This document shows, piece by piece, positions 34,967 through 44,621 of a DNA stretch of 64,000 nucleotides; within the stretch, counting starts at the first letter, position 1; each line of letters opens with the position of its first letter. Made by a program: the position numbers and the translations under genes. Source of the stretch: CAYRTV01 sp964505785 (GTDB lineage Bacteria; Acidobacteriota; Aminicenantia; Aminicenantales; Aminicenantaceae); the NCBI GenBank assembly GCA_964505785.1, contig CAZDJZ010000015.1:1-64000 (forward strand), read 5' to 3'. The notes under the pieces were generated by a model. That model searched no databases and was not told the DNA's origin. It saw only the letters and a list, made by a program, of their open reading frames with translations.

Positions 34967-36901
34967 TTACATTCGTTCAGGCTGAGGAATGCCCATGAGT
35001 TTCATGGCGGTTTCCAGCTTTCTTTGAATGAAGGTTACGGTTAGAATGCGAATGGCGCGCAATCCTGCATTTTCTTCCGCCAGTATGGAATATTTATGGT
35101 AGTAGGTGTTGAATTTTTGACATAAATTGAATGTGAACTTGGCCAGATGAAGAAATTCTAATGTATTTAAGGAATGGAGGACTTCTTCATCCATTTTTGA
35201 AGCATAACGGACCATATCCCAGAAGTCGCGGAGTTCTTCTTCGGTGAGGAGATCCCATTCCAGATCCATCGGATGCCGGAAGAGGATCGCCTCAGGCTCA
35301 ATTCCCAGCCGCTGTTTGAGTTTTCGTAAAATACTATTGATTCGGACCAGGGAATACTGCAGGTAAGGCCCGGTTTCACCTTCAAAGCTGAGAGCATCTT
35401 CAAAATCAAAAATTATAATAGAATTACGAGCGAATTTAAGCATAAAATAGCGAAGCGCACCCCGGGCGATATCCTTGGATATGCACATTTTCAGTTCCGG
35501 GGAAAAACCGGGGTTTCGCTTTTCCACCTCTTCCATGGCCTTGTTCTCCATTCGATCGATGAGATCGTCCGCTTTAACCCCGAGTCCTTTACGGCCTGAA
35601 ACTTCCAGGAAATTTTTATCCTTATCAGACTCGGTCACCAACTGTCCCAATTCTTTCAAGCTTTTGGGAGACAAGGCGACCATCTCGTAGGAAAAATGAT
35701 TGGAATTTTCCGCTTGCTCCATGTAACCAAGGGACTTCAACCCCTGGGTTACTACTTTTTGAGGATAGGCCTGCCGGATATCAATTACGTTATAGACGCG
35801 GCCGGCATTTCCAAAAGCGGGATTATACTCTGTCGGAGAAGAAGCGGTTATCCAGATGGTATGACCGTCTTTTTTCAAAAACGGTTTATAGTAAAAATCC
35901 TTGTTCAAAAGACCGAATTTCCATAATTGGTATGCAATATCCTTACCGACGTAGGTTACGGTTCCACTGGAACGGACGATGACCTTTTCCTGTTCCGGTC
36001 CTTCATCCAGCCGCATCACCCAGCATCCTTTATGCGGACCGTCATCCGCGAAAATGACCGCGCCTCTTTTTTTAAGAAGCTGAAACGCATTTTCCCAAAA
36101 ATCCAGCCGGATGATATGACTTTCGCAGGCTTGGAGGTCGTAAGTGATATCTAAGCGCTCCATTGTTTCTACATGCGCTTTTAAGATGCGGCGGGAGACA
36201 TAAGCGGCCATATCATACTCAGGTCCGGCGCCTTGTTCGATTTTTTTAAGGATTTCGGATTTTCGTTGTCCGGCTTCAGGATTTTCTTCGAGATATGATG
36301 CGGCCTGCGCGTACAGGTCCCAGCAGTAATAATCAAATTTACCCGGCAGCTCCCGGATATCTTCCAGGGTTTTTTTCTTTATTTCCATAAATCCGAAAAC
36401 AACATCCGCCACTTGCACACCCGTATCGTCAATATAATTCTGAATTTCTATTTCATCGCCTTTGTAGCGGAGGCACCGTACAAGTGTATCTCCGAGACAG
36501 GCATTTCGAAGATGTCCGATATGAGCGGCTTTGTTGGGATTAATGGAGGTATGTTCAACAATCTGCTTTCCTTGGTCCGGAGTTAAGGAGGAAGAAGCGG
36601 AATGAGTGAGCTGATTTAAAAAAAACTTCTTGCGGTCAAGAAAAAGATTGATGTATCCGGCACCGGCGACTTCGACTTTTTCAATTCCCGGGATGGATTG
36701 AAGCCGTTCCGTGACAGCCTGAGCGATTTTTCTCGGGCTGCTTCTTAATTTTTTAGCCAGCTGAAAAGGGAAGGCCAAAGCAAGGTCTCCCATTTCAATT
36801 TGAGGCGGGTAGGTCAGATCGATATCCTCAGGTTCTAAAGGAAAATCGTCTTTAAGTAATTCAAAGAATGCGGTGGTTAGTTCTTTTTTTATATTCAGCA
36901 T
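34967..36901 (-). CDS. argS: Arginine--tRNA ligase
   Basis: 644 residues. The class I HIGH motif is AHIGHLRN near residue 125; the KMSKS-equivalent region is the degenerate VSGRKGLGVKADDLI near residue 435. The N-terminal arginyl-specific domain and the C-terminal anticodon-binding helices (ETGPYLQYSLVRI, then a DALRV-like end) are in place. It charges tRNA-Arg. The frame extends to 37006, but the ATG at 36901 matches the family start and follows GGAG. The protein ends PQPERM. It is transcribed away from gcvT. Confidence 0.95.
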   Translation of the reverse strand: MLNIKKELTTAFFELLKDDFPLEPEDIDLTYPPQIEMGDLALAFPFQLAKKLRSSPRKIAQAVTERLQSIPGIEKVEVAGAGYINLFLDRKKFFLNQLTHSASSSLTPDQGKQIVEHTSINPNKAAHIGHLRNACLGDTLVRCLRYKGDEIEIQNYIDDTGVQVADVVFGFMEIKKKTLEDIRELPGKFDYYCWDLYAQAASYLEENPEAGQRKSEILKKIEQGAGPEYDMAAYVSRRILKAHVETMERLDITYDLQACESHIIRLDFWENAFQLLKKRGAVIFADDGPHKGCWVMRLDEGPEQEKVIVRSSGTVTYVGKDIAYQLWKFGLLNKDFYYKPFLKKDGHTIWITASSPTEYNPAFGNAGRVYNVIDIRQAYPQKVVTQGLKSLGYMEQAENSNHFSYEMVALSPKSLKELGQLVTESDKDKNFLEVSGRKGLGVKADDLIDRMENKAMEEVEKRNPGFSPELKMCISKDIARGALRYFMLKFARNSIIIFDFEDALSFEGETGPYLQYSLVRINSILRKLKQRLGIEPEAILFRHPMDLEWDLLTEEELRDFWDMVRYASKMDEEVLHSLNTLEFLHLAKFTFNLCQKFNTYYHKYSILAEENAGLRAIRILTVTFIQRKLETAMKLMGIPQPERM

Positions 36902-36917
36902 GGTATTAGCTCCGGGT

Positions 36918-36945
36918 ATTATATCAAATTTCGATGCAAGGACAA
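36918..36945 (-). promoter_or_regulatory. Candidate argS promoter
   Basis: On the minus strand TTGTCC (36945-36940), a 16-bp spacer and a perfect TATAAT (36923-36918). The transcript would start near 36911, giving a leader of only about ten bases that just contains the GGAG site. Confidence 0.6.
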
Positions 36946-37013
36946 GATTCAAACGCAACTTTTTTGTTTGCCGCTGCGGTATGGGCGTATTACGGCTTGC
37001 TTGCATCCGCGGG

Positions 37014-37123
37014 TATAATGTGGTAGTAAATAAGTTTAGTTGTCCTGCTTACTAGATGTTCGAACAATTATTATTTATGCGTAATAACAGAAGTCTCAAC
37101 AGGCGGAAATATGAGCATATAAT
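37014..37123 (+). promoter_or_regulatory. gcv operon upstream region with two TATAAT hexamers
   Basis: TATAAT occurs at 37014-37019 and again at 37118-37123, both without a good -35. The downstream one gives a start near 37130 and a leader of about 15 nt with AGGAAGG before the gcvT ATG. The region lacks the tandem aptamer of a glycine riboswitch. The lack of -35 boxes would suit control by an activator. Confidence 0.4.
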
Positions 37124-37145
37124 ATAGTAAATAAAGGAAGGTCTA

Positions 37146-38231
37146 ATGAAGAAAACCTCTTTGTATGACAACCATAAAAGGCATCATGCCAAAATGGTGG
37201 ATTTTTTCGGATGGGAAATGCCGATCGAATATCATGGGATTGTTAAAGAGCATATGGCTGCCCGGCAAAACGCCGGTCTTTTTGATGTCAGTCATATGGG
37301 CGAAATTCTTATCCATGGTCCGGAGGCATTGGATTATGTGCAGTACTTGACTCCCAATGATGCTTCCAGGCTTGATATGGAAAGGGCCCAGTATTCCGCT
37401 ATGACCACTTCGCAGGGCACATTTGTGGATGACCTGCTGGTTTACTGTTTAGGTGAAAAATCTTATCTTCTCGTTGTTAATGCCGCAAATACGGAAAAGG
37501 ACTTCGACTGGGTCCTAAAACACAAGAATAAATTCGATGTCAAAGTCGAAAACTTGAGCGATAAATACTCGCAATTGGCGCTTCAAGGTCCTTCGGCAAT
37601 AAAAATATTAGCCCCGCTTACAGGAATCCCACTCGATGAAATGAAGCCATTCCGGGTCAGGCAGGGCGAGGTTGCGGGTATAGAATCCATTGTTTCAAGA
37701 ACAGGATATACCGGCGAGGATGGATTTGAAATTTACACGCGTTCTCCGGAACCGGGAAAAATATGGGATGCACTGATGGAAGAAGGAAAGGACAGCGGCC
37801 TGCTTCCTGTCGGTTTGGGCGCCCGGGATACCTTGCGGCTGGAAGCGGCCCTGATGCTTTACGGTAATGATATCGACGATACAACCACTGTTTTGGAAGC
37901 CGGGCTGGGGTGGCTGGTCAAGTTCAATAAAGGTGATTTTGTTGGGAAAGATGCACTGGAAAAACAGAAGAAAGCGGGAATTGAGAAAAAATTGTCCGGA
38001 TTCGAGATAATCGGCCGGGGAATCGCCCGTCCTCATTATCCTGTTTTTGCGGACGGAATGAAAACCTCGGAAGTGAGGTCCGGAACCTATGCGCCGTTTT
38101 TGAAAAAAAGCATTGGATTAACCTATCTCCCAGTGGAAAAGGCTAAGCCGGGAGCGGAAATTGAAATTGAGATCCGGGGGAAAAAGACCAAAGCTCAGGT
38201 TGTTCCTCTCCCTTTTTATAAACGGAAATAA
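37146..38231 (+). CDS. gcvT: Aminomethyltransferase, glycine cleavage T protein
   Basis: 361 residues, the normal length. Family motifs: GLFDVSHMGEI near residue 45, VDDLLVYCLGEKSYLLVVNAAN, SRTGYTGEDGFEIY and GLGARDTLRLEAALMLYGND. It takes the aminomethyl group from lipoyl-GcvH and makes methylene-THF and ammonia. It leads the operon gcvT-gcvH-gcvPA-gcvPB-glyQ-glyS. The start follows AGGAAGG. No lipoamide dehydrogenase gene is in this operon, so the L protein is encoded elsewhere. Confidence 0.96.
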   Translation: MKKTSLYDNHKRHHAKMVDFFGWEMPIEYHGIVKEHMAARQNAGLFDVSHMGEILIHGPEALDYVQYLTPNDASRLDMERAQYSAMTTSQGTFVDDLLVYCLGEKSYLLVVNAANTEKDFDWVLKHKNKFDVKVENLSDKYSQLALQGPSAIKILAPLTGIPLDEMKPFRVRQGEVAGIESIVSRTGYTGEDGFEIYTRSPEPGKIWDALMEEGKDSGLLPVGLGARDTLRLEAALMLYGNDIDDTTTVLEAGLGWLVKFNKGDFVGKDALEKQKKAGIEKKLSGFEIIGRGIARPHYPVFADGMKTSEVRSGTYAPFLKKSIGLTYLPVEKAKPGAEIEIEIRGKKTKAQVVPLPFYKRK

Positions 38232-38261
38232 ACAAATTTGTCATAAACTAAGGAGGTTTTA

Positions 38262-38651
38262 ATGTATCCGGATGCTTATCACTATTCCAAAGATCATGAA
38301 TGGGTGAAAATCGAAGGCGATCAGGCCACTGTTGGAATTACGGATTTTGCCCAGCAGCAGTTAGGCGATGTTGTCTATGTGGAACTGCCCGAAGTCGGGG
38401 ATAAATTGGAGTATCACCAGTCTATCGGGGTTATTGAATCCGTCAAGGCGGTCTCAGACGTATATTCACCTGTTTCCGGAGAAATAACAGAAGTCAATAA
38501 CAAACTCAATGACAATCCGGAAATTTTGAATGAGGACCCTCATGGCGGCGGCTGGATCCTCAAAATGAATGTTGATGACGATTCACAGCTGGAAAAACTG
38601 ATGTCTGCTTCCGATTATGAGAAGTTTTTAGAAGGCCTGGAGGAAGAGTAA
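38262..38651 (+). CDS. gcvH: Glycine cleavage system H protein
   Basis: 129 residues. The lipoylated lysine is Lys62 in GVIESVKAVSDVYSP. The N-terminal YSKDHEWVKIEGD and the VELPEVGDKL segment are standard. It carries the aminomethyl arm between the P, T and L proteins. It has a GGAGG site and lies 30 bp after gcvT; the gcvPA GTG begins two bases after its stop. Confidence 0.97.
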   Translation: MYPDAYHYSKDHEWVKIEGDQATVGITDFAQQQLGDVVYVELPEVGDKLEYHQSIGVIESVKAVSDVYSPVSGEITEVNNKLNDNPEILNEDPHGGGWILKMNVDDDSQLEKLMSASDYEKFLEGLEEE

Positions 38652-38653
38652 TT

Positions 38654-40009
38654 GTGAGTTACATATCTTTGAGCCGGAAAGACAAAGAGGAAATGCTTAA
38701 ATTTGTTGGTATTTCCTCACTTGAGAATCTTTTTGATTCCATACCCGACGGTATCAGGCTGAGTCAGCCTCTGAATCTGCCTGCTGGAATGTCCGAGCCA
38801 GAGCTGTTAAATTATTTTGAGGAACTGGCAAGACAGAATCAATTTTGTAACTATACCTCGTTTTTGGGGGCGGGAGCCTATCCTCATTTTATTCCTGCGG
38901 TTGTAGATTATCTCAGCAGCCGGAGTGAATTCGTTAGCCCGTATACCCCGTATCAGCCGGAGGTCAGCCAGGGAACCTTACAGATGATTTTTGAATTCCA
39001 AACGATGATGGCTCAATTGACGGGCATGGATATATCCAATGCGTCCCTATATGACGGCGGCAGCGGTGCAGCCGAAGCCGTTTTGATGGCCAACCGTATA
39101 AACCGGAAATCCAAGGTCATTTTGGCGGGCTCTCTTCATCCCCATTACCGCCGGATTATCCAAACCTATACCAAGAATTTAGGCTTCAAGCTTATCGAAA
39201 TCAAATGGGATGCCTCCGGAAGGATCAATCCGGATGAACTCGCAGATAAAATGGACGGCGAAGTGGCTGCCGTTGTCTGTCAATCGCCGAATTTTTTCGG
39301 AGTTATTGAGGATCTGGGAAACATCGCGGAGATAGTCCATGAAAACAAAAGTTTGTTTATTGTTTCTATTGCGGAAATAATGTCACTAGGTCAGCTTGAA
39401 TCTCCCGGAAAAGCCGGAGCGGATATTGTTACAGGGGAGGCCCAATCTTTTGGAATTCCCTTAAGTTTTGGAGGCCCGTTTCTAGGATTTATGACATGCA
39501 AAAAAGAATACATCCGGCATTTTCCCGGCCGGATTGCAGGACAGACCCATGACGCAGATGGAAAGCGGGGATTTGTTTTGACTCTTTCAACCCGGGAGCA
39601 GCATATCCGCAGGGAAAGGGCTACTTCAAACATTTGCACCAACCAGGCGCTCTGCATGGCCCGCGCCGTGATATACATGGAGAAAATGGGACAAAAAGGC
39701 CTTCGGGAGATCGCCCGCCAAAATATTCATAAATCCCGGTATGCTTTAAAAGTGTTAACCGGAATTAAAGGGGTAAAGCCCAAGTTCACCGGACCTTCAT
39801 TCAATGAGTTTGTGCTGGAATTTGATCATTCCTGGAAGGATATTGAGAGAGGCCTGCATGAAAACGGATTGCTCGGCGGCTTAGACTTGAGCCGCTTTTA
39901 CCCTGAATTTGAAAACTGTGTATTGGTATGCGTAACCGAAACCCACAGCAAAGAGATGATTGAACGTTTAGCGGAAGCAGTGGAAACGGTTGCTGCGGCG
40001 AAAGGATAA
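38654..40009 (+). CDS. gcvPA: Glycine dehydrogenase (decarboxylating) subunit 1
   Basis: 451 residues, the alpha half of the split P protein found in many anaerobes and Gram-positives. Typical stretches are FLGAGAYPHFIPAVVDYL, YTPYQPEVSQGTLQMIFEFQ, NASLYDGGSGAAEAVLMA and the ATSNICTNQALCM segment. It forms the heterotetramer with GcvPB that decarboxylates glycine. The start is GTG at 38654, two bases after the gcvH stop, with GGAGGAAG upstream inside gcvH. Confidence 0.95.
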   Translation: MSYISLSRKDKEEMLKFVGISSLENLFDSIPDGIRLSQPLNLPAGMSEPELLNYFEELARQNQFCNYTSFLGAGAYPHFIPAVVDYLSSRSEFVSPYTPYQPEVSQGTLQMIFEFQTMMAQLTGMDISNASLYDGGSGAAEAVLMANRINRKSKVILAGSLHPHYRRIIQTYTKNLGFKLIEIKWDASGRINPDELADKMDGEVAAVVCQSPNFFGVIEDLGNIAEIVHENKSLFIVSIAEIMSLGQLESPGKAGADIVTGEAQSFGIPLSFGGPFLGFMTCKKEYIRHFPGRIAGQTHDADGKRGFVLTLSTREQHIRRERATSNICTNQALCMARAVIYMEKMGQKGLREIARQNIHKSRYALKVLTGIKGVKPKFTGPSFNEFVLEFDHSWKDIERGLHENGLLGGLDLSRFYPEFENCVLVCVTETHSKEMIERLAEAVETVAAAKG

Positions 40010-40013
40010 GACC

Positions 40014-41471
40014 ATGATTCGAGAGCCTTTGATTTTTGAGATAAGCGATCAGGGAAAAACCTCCACGCTGCTTCCTGCGTTGGATGTACCTGAAGACAAG
40101 AGCTATATTGAATCGCTTTCCATAAGAAAAGATATAGAGGGATTTCCCCAGGTGAGTGAACCGGAAGTTGTCAGGCATTGCATTCGTCTTTCTCAGACTA
40201 ACTATTGCGTTGATAAAGGAATTTATCCCTTGGGCTCCTGTACGATGAAATATAATCCTAAAATCAATGAAAAACTGGCATCCCTGGAAGGATTCACACA
40301 TACTCATCCCTTTGCATCGCCTGAATTAACGCAGGGAAATTTGGAGATCATTAAAACAACGGAATCCTTCCTGGCGGAAATAACCGGAATGGATGCCTTT
40401 ACCCTTCAACCCGCCGCGGGTGCCCATGGGGAACTGCTTGGAATGATGCTGATAAAGGCTTACCTTGAAGACCGGGGGGACTCGCGCAAAATTGTCTTGA
40501 TTCCGGACTCCGCACACGGCACCAATCCTTCGTCCGCTCATGTTTGCGGATACAAAGTGAAGGAAGTGAAGTCTAATGATTCCGGAACGATTGATATAGA
40601 TGATCTAAACCGGATGATGGACGAGGATGTGGCTGCCGTGATGGTCACAAATCCCAATACCTTGGGTGTATTTGAATGCCGGATTAAGGAAGTTGCTGAA
40701 ATCGTTCACGCGCATGGAGGCTTGATCTATATGGACGGAGCCAACATGAATGCCCTGATGGGGATTGCAAAACCAGGGGACATGGATGTTGATGTTATCC
40801 ACCTCAACCTGCATAAGACCTTCTCAACGCCCCATGGGGGCGGAGGCCCGGGGTCAGGCCCAGTCGGAATAAAAAAGACGCTGGAGCCTTTTTTGCCGGT
40901 TCCTTTAATCGAGGAGAGCGAAAAGGGTTATGTTCTCAATGATAAGCATTCCAAATCTATCGGACGGATCCATTCCTTTTATGGAAATTTTCTGGTTGCC
41001 GTCAAAGCCTTGGCTTATATTCTGTCCTTAGGTCCGGATGGACTCAAGGAAGCATGTCAAATAGCTGTTTTGAATTCCAATTATATCCGGAAAAAGCTGG
41101 AAAGTATTTATCACCTGAAGTATAAAACACCGACTTTGCATGAATGTGTTTTTTCAGATAAATATCAGAAAAAGAACGGGATATCCAATATAGATATTGC
41201 AAAGAGGCTCATTGATTTAGATGTTCATCCTCCGACGATGTCTTTCCCATTGATAGTTCACGGCGCTCTGATGACTGAGCCTACCGAGACAGAGAGCCGA
41301 CGGGATTTGGATATGTTTATTCAGGCCATGAAGCAGATCGATAAAGAAGCCAGGGACAATCCTGAGGTATTAAAAAATGCTCCCCATTCTTCTTATGTCA
41401 GGAGGCTGGACGAGACGGAAGCCGCCCGGAATCCGGTTTTGAAATGGACGCCGGATTCATTTTCCGATTGA
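40014..41471 (+). CDS. gcvPB: Glycine dehydrogenase (decarboxylating) subunit 2
   Basis: 485 residues, the PLP-binding half. The PLP lysine is Lys268 in HLNLHKTFSTPHGGGGPG. Other family stretches are YPLGSCTMKYNPK, LQPAAGAHGELLG, PDSAHGTNPSSA and HPPTMSFPLIVHGALM. The ATG at 40014 follows AAGGATAA four bases after the gcvPA stop; the frame upstream to 39990 would need a TTG start and is rejected. Confidence 0.96.
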   Translation: MIREPLIFEISDQGKTSTLLPALDVPEDKSYIESLSIRKDIEGFPQVSEPEVVRHCIRLSQTNYCVDKGIYPLGSCTMKYNPKINEKLASLEGFTHTHPFASPELTQGNLEIIKTTESFLAEITGMDAFTLQPAAGAHGELLGMMLIKAYLEDRGDSRKIVLIPDSAHGTNPSSAHVCGYKVKEVKSNDSGTIDIDDLNRMMDEDVAAVMVTNPNTLGVFECRIKEVAEIVHAHGGLIYMDGANMNALMGIAKPGDMDVDVIHLNLHKTFSTPHGGGGPGSGPVGIKKTLEPFLPVPLIEESEKGYVLNDKHSKSIGRIHSFYGNFLVAVKALAYILSLGPDGLKEACQIAVLNSNYIRKKLESIYHLKYKTPTLHECVFSDKYQKKNGISNIDIAKRLIDLDVHPPTMSFPLIVHGALMTEPTETESRRDLDMFIQAMKQIDKEARDNPEVLKNAPHSSYVRRLDETEAARNPVLKWTPDSFSD

Positions 41472-41540
41472 AAGCCACGCGAATTTCGGAGCCATACCCT
41501 CAGGGAATGGGTTTTATAGAAAAGAAGGAAGAATAAGTAT

Positions 41541-42392
41541 ATGAGTATTCAAAGTTTGATAATGAAGCTGCAAAGCTTTTGGGCTGAACAAGGATGCTAT
41601 CTGGCTGCTTCTTATGATGTTGAAGTCGGCGCAGGGACGATGACGCCGGATACATTTTTCCGGGTGATTGATAACAAATCCTGGAATGTCGGATATGTCC
41701 AGCCGTCGCGCCGTCCCACTGACGGCCGGTTTGGTGAAAATCCGCACAGAGTTCAAAAACATTTGCAATACCAGGTCATCATGAAGCCATCTCCTTTTGA
41801 TATACAAGAAAAATACCTCAACAGTTTAAAATTTTTGGGAATCAACCTCCATGACCATGACATTCGCTTTGACGAAGATAACTGGGAATCGCCAACCATT
41901 GGTGCCTGGGGCGTGGGTTGGCAAGTGCTTTTAGACGGCCTGGAAATCACACAGTTTACCTATTTCCAGCAGGCTGGAGGAAGAGAGGTTCCTCTGGTGC
42001 CGGTAGAGATAACGTATGGGTTGGAAAGACTGGATATGTTTTTGGAAAGGAGAAATAATCTATATGATCTGCAGTGGTCTGATTCTGTAAAGTACGGAGA
42101 CTTGCGTTTGAGGGAAGAGAAAGAGTTTTCTGAATATAATTTTAATCAGGCGGATATCAAAATGCTGCAGAAATCCTTTTCATTAACCGCTGGGGAAGCC
42201 GCCCGGCTTATCCGCAAAAATCTCGTGCTTCCTGCATATGACATGTGCCTGAAATGTTCCCATTTATTCAACCTTCTCGATGCAAGGGGAGCTGTCAGCG
42301 TAACCGAAAGGGTGAAGATGATATCGCAGATAAGAAGCTTGGTGATAGAAGCCGCTGCTAAATATATTGAGATAACCGAGGGAGCAGACTGA
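41541..42392 (+). CDS. glyQ: Glycine--tRNA ligase alpha subunit
   Basis: 283 residues of the bacterial alpha2beta2 type. Motifs include FWAEQGCYLAASYDVEVGAG, MTPDTFFRVIDNKSWNVGYV, PSRRPTDGRFGENPHRVQ and EITYGLERLDMFLE. It holds the class II catalytic core. It is encoded 70 bp after gcvPB on the same strand and overlaps glyS by one base. Linking glycyl-tRNA synthetase to glycine breakdown in one transcript is unusual and suggests that both respond to glycine supply. Confidence 0.96.
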   Translation: MSIQSLIMKLQSFWAEQGCYLAASYDVEVGAGTMTPDTFFRVIDNKSWNVGYVQPSRRPTDGRFGENPHRVQKHLQYQVIMKPSPFDIQEKYLNSLKFLGINLHDHDIRFDEDNWESPTIGAWGVGWQVLLDGLEITQFTYFQQAGGREVPLVPVEITYGLERLDMFLERRNNLYDLQWSDSVKYGDLRLREEKEFSEYNFNQADIKMLQKSFSLTAGEAARLIRKNLVLPAYDMCLKCSHLFNLLDARGAVSVTERVKMISQIRSLVIEAAAKYIEITEGAD

Positions 42393-44467
42393 TGGAACTG
42401 CTTTTAGAAATTCGCACCGAAGAAATGCCTGCCGCACACATTCAAGCGGGGCTTAATCAGCTTAGAGACCGTCTTTATCATGAATTCAAATCCCACACAC
42501 TTTTAGAGAATAATAATAAAAATCCTATCATTACCTATGGAACCTGCCGGCGGTTGATCCTGAATGCACAGATTGCAGCCTCCCAAAAAGACCGCGAAGA
42601 AACCGTTTTCGGCCCTCCGCGCAAAATTGCGTATGATTCGGACGGGAATCCGACACGGGCAGCTGAAGGATTTGCCCGGAATCAAGAAGTCCAAGTGGAC
42701 GATTTGGAAGTTATTAAAGATGAACGGGGGGAATATGCGGCTGTGAAAAAAAAGGTTCGAGGTAAACCGGCCCCGGTATTGATTGCAGAATTTTTACCGC
42801 GAATTATCGCTTCGCTTTCGTTTCCAAAAATGATGAGATGGGGGAGTGGAAGATTCCGCTTTTCCCGGCCCATAAAGGGTATTTTATGCCTATGTGACGG
42901 GCAAGTGGTTTCTTTTGAGGTTGGGGGAATACAAACGGAAGGATTCACTTTCGGCCATAAGCTTTTTTCTCCGGAAAAAATCGCACAGGATTCTTTTGCC
43001 CGGTATAAAAATTTGTTGGAAAAAAACCTGGTTATCATTGATGCAGAAGACCGGAGAAATAGAATTCTCCGGCAAGCGGAAAAAAAACTGAAAGAAAAAG
43101 GTCTTCAAATTTATCCTGATCCGCAATTACTAGAAAAATTGTCCTTTGACGTTGAATTTCCGTATGTGATTACTGGAGATTTTCCGGAGGAATATTTGAA
43201 TCTGCCGATTGAAGTCTTAAGTACGGCTATGAAAGTAGGACAAAGCTTGTTTTCCGTGATTAAGGATAACAGGCAAATGCCCATGTTTGTGGGAGTGACC
43301 GATGCTTGTCCTGATACGCAGTCTTTGGTGAAAAAAGGAAATGAACGGGTTTTGCAGGCACGCTTGGAAGATGCCCGCTTTTTTTGGGAGCAGGATCTTA
43401 AAACACCCATGAATGAAAGAAGCCTGCAATTAGAAAAAATCATTTTTCAGGAAAAATTGGGAAGTTATGCAGATAAAACCAGCCGGATCAAAAAAATTGT
43501 TTCTTATTTAAGCACCAAGGTCAATCCCAAGGAAAAAGCTTTTTTAAACCAGGCAGCCGAGCTGTGTAAAGTGGACTTGCTTACGGAAATGGTGCGGGAA
43601 TTTCCTTCCCTGCAAGGAAAGGCGGGAGGACTCTATGCCCGGGCGGAAGGATACCCTGAAACGGTATGGAAGGCCGTCTATGATCATTACAAGCCGGTCA
43701 ATATGGAGGATTCCGTTCCCGCAACACTTAACGGAGCGATTCTGTCGCTCGCAGATAAGCTCGATTCAATCACAGGCGTATTAGGTATTGGAATACACAT
43801 TTCCGGTTCCAAAGATCCGTTCGGTTTGAGGCGGGATGCTCAGGGAGTATGCTTGATTGTCCTGGAACATGAGTTGGATTTTTCATTTCCATTGCTCCTC
43901 AATAAAGTCATTTCCCTGCACGGGGAGAATCTGACTAAGGATAGAAATGAAATTAAGATGATTATCGCCGATTTTTTTCAAAACCGCCTGGCATATATTT
44001 TTGAAAAAAGAGGTTACCGGTATGATTTTGTGAATGCGGCTTTTGGAGCGGGATTTGACAATATTCATCATGTGTTTTTGAGGCTGGATGCATTGAATAA
44101 TATCAAGAATAAACCGGAATTCAAATCTCTGATACAGACAGCAAAAAGGGTCAACAACATATTGAAGGATCAGCCCTCACGCCGCTTAAACCCTGACCTG
44201 TTCGTTGCTAAAGAGGAAAGAGACCTTTACACCACGTATTCTATTCTAAGTGAGAATGTATCATCTCTGCTCAAGAACGGCCAGTTTAAAAGAGCCCAGC
44301 GGATGATTTTGAAAATACAGCCGGTGGTGGATAAGTTTTTTGATGAAGTGCTGGTCATGGATAAAGATACCCGGGTCCGAAAAAACCGCCTGGCACTGCT
44401 TCAGGAAATGAGCCGTTTATTTATCCGGATTGCGGATTACTCGCAGATTGTTGTGGACGGAACATGA
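42392..44467 (+). CDS. glyS: Glycine--tRNA ligase beta subunit
   Basis: 691 residues, normal for the beta subunit. Visible are LLLEIRTEEMPA at the N-terminus, FGPPRKIAYDSDGNPTRAAEGF, the HD-type domain (LLTEMVREFPSLQGKAGGLYA) and SGSKDPFGLRRDAQGVC, with a C-terminal DALR-like anticodon-binding region ending in MDKDTRVRKNRLALL. It partners GlyQ and binds the tRNA. Last gene of the gcv-gly run. Confidence 0.96.
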   Translation: MELLLEIRTEEMPAAHIQAGLNQLRDRLYHEFKSHTLLENNNKNPIITYGTCRRLILNAQIAASQKDREETVFGPPRKIAYDSDGNPTRAAEGFARNQEVQVDDLEVIKDERGEYAAVKKKVRGKPAPVLIAEFLPRIIASLSFPKMMRWGSGRFRFSRPIKGILCLCDGQVVSFEVGGIQTEGFTFGHKLFSPEKIAQDSFARYKNLLEKNLVIIDAEDRRNRILRQAEKKLKEKGLQIYPDPQLLEKLSFDVEFPYVITGDFPEEYLNLPIEVLSTAMKVGQSLFSVIKDNRQMPMFVGVTDACPDTQSLVKKGNERVLQARLEDARFFWEQDLKTPMNERSLQLEKIIFQEKLGSYADKTSRIKKIVSYLSTKVNPKEKAFLNQAAELCKVDLLTEMVREFPSLQGKAGGLYARAEGYPETVWKAVYDHYKPVNMEDSVPATLNGAILSLADKLDSITGVLGIGIHISGSKDPFGLRRDAQGVCLIVLEHELDFSFPLLLNKVISLHGENLTKDRNEIKMIIADFFQNRLAYIFEKRGYRYDFVNAAFGAGFDNIHHVFLRLDALNNIKNKPEFKSLIQTAKRVNNILKDQPSRRLNPDLFVAKEERDLYTTYSILSENVSSLLKNGQFKRAQRMILKIQPVVDKFFDEVLVMDKDTRVRKNRLALLQEMSRLFIRIADYSQIVVDGT

Positions 44468-44621
44468 CATCACTAATGTAATCCAACATCCATAGGCTTT
44501 AGGGCGAAAGCTGCGCAGTTATCCCGGAGAGCGAAGAATTGCAAATTTTCCGCAATTAAAATATGAACAGCCACCGGGATGGTTTTTGGTGAAAGATCAA
44601 CAGGATAAGTAATAATTCAAA

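Noticed and set aside
36902..37145. Glycine riboswitch before gcvT
   Set aside because: The intergenic region has no tandem aptamer or expression-platform hairpin; only two TATAAT hexamers and AT-rich sequence are seen.
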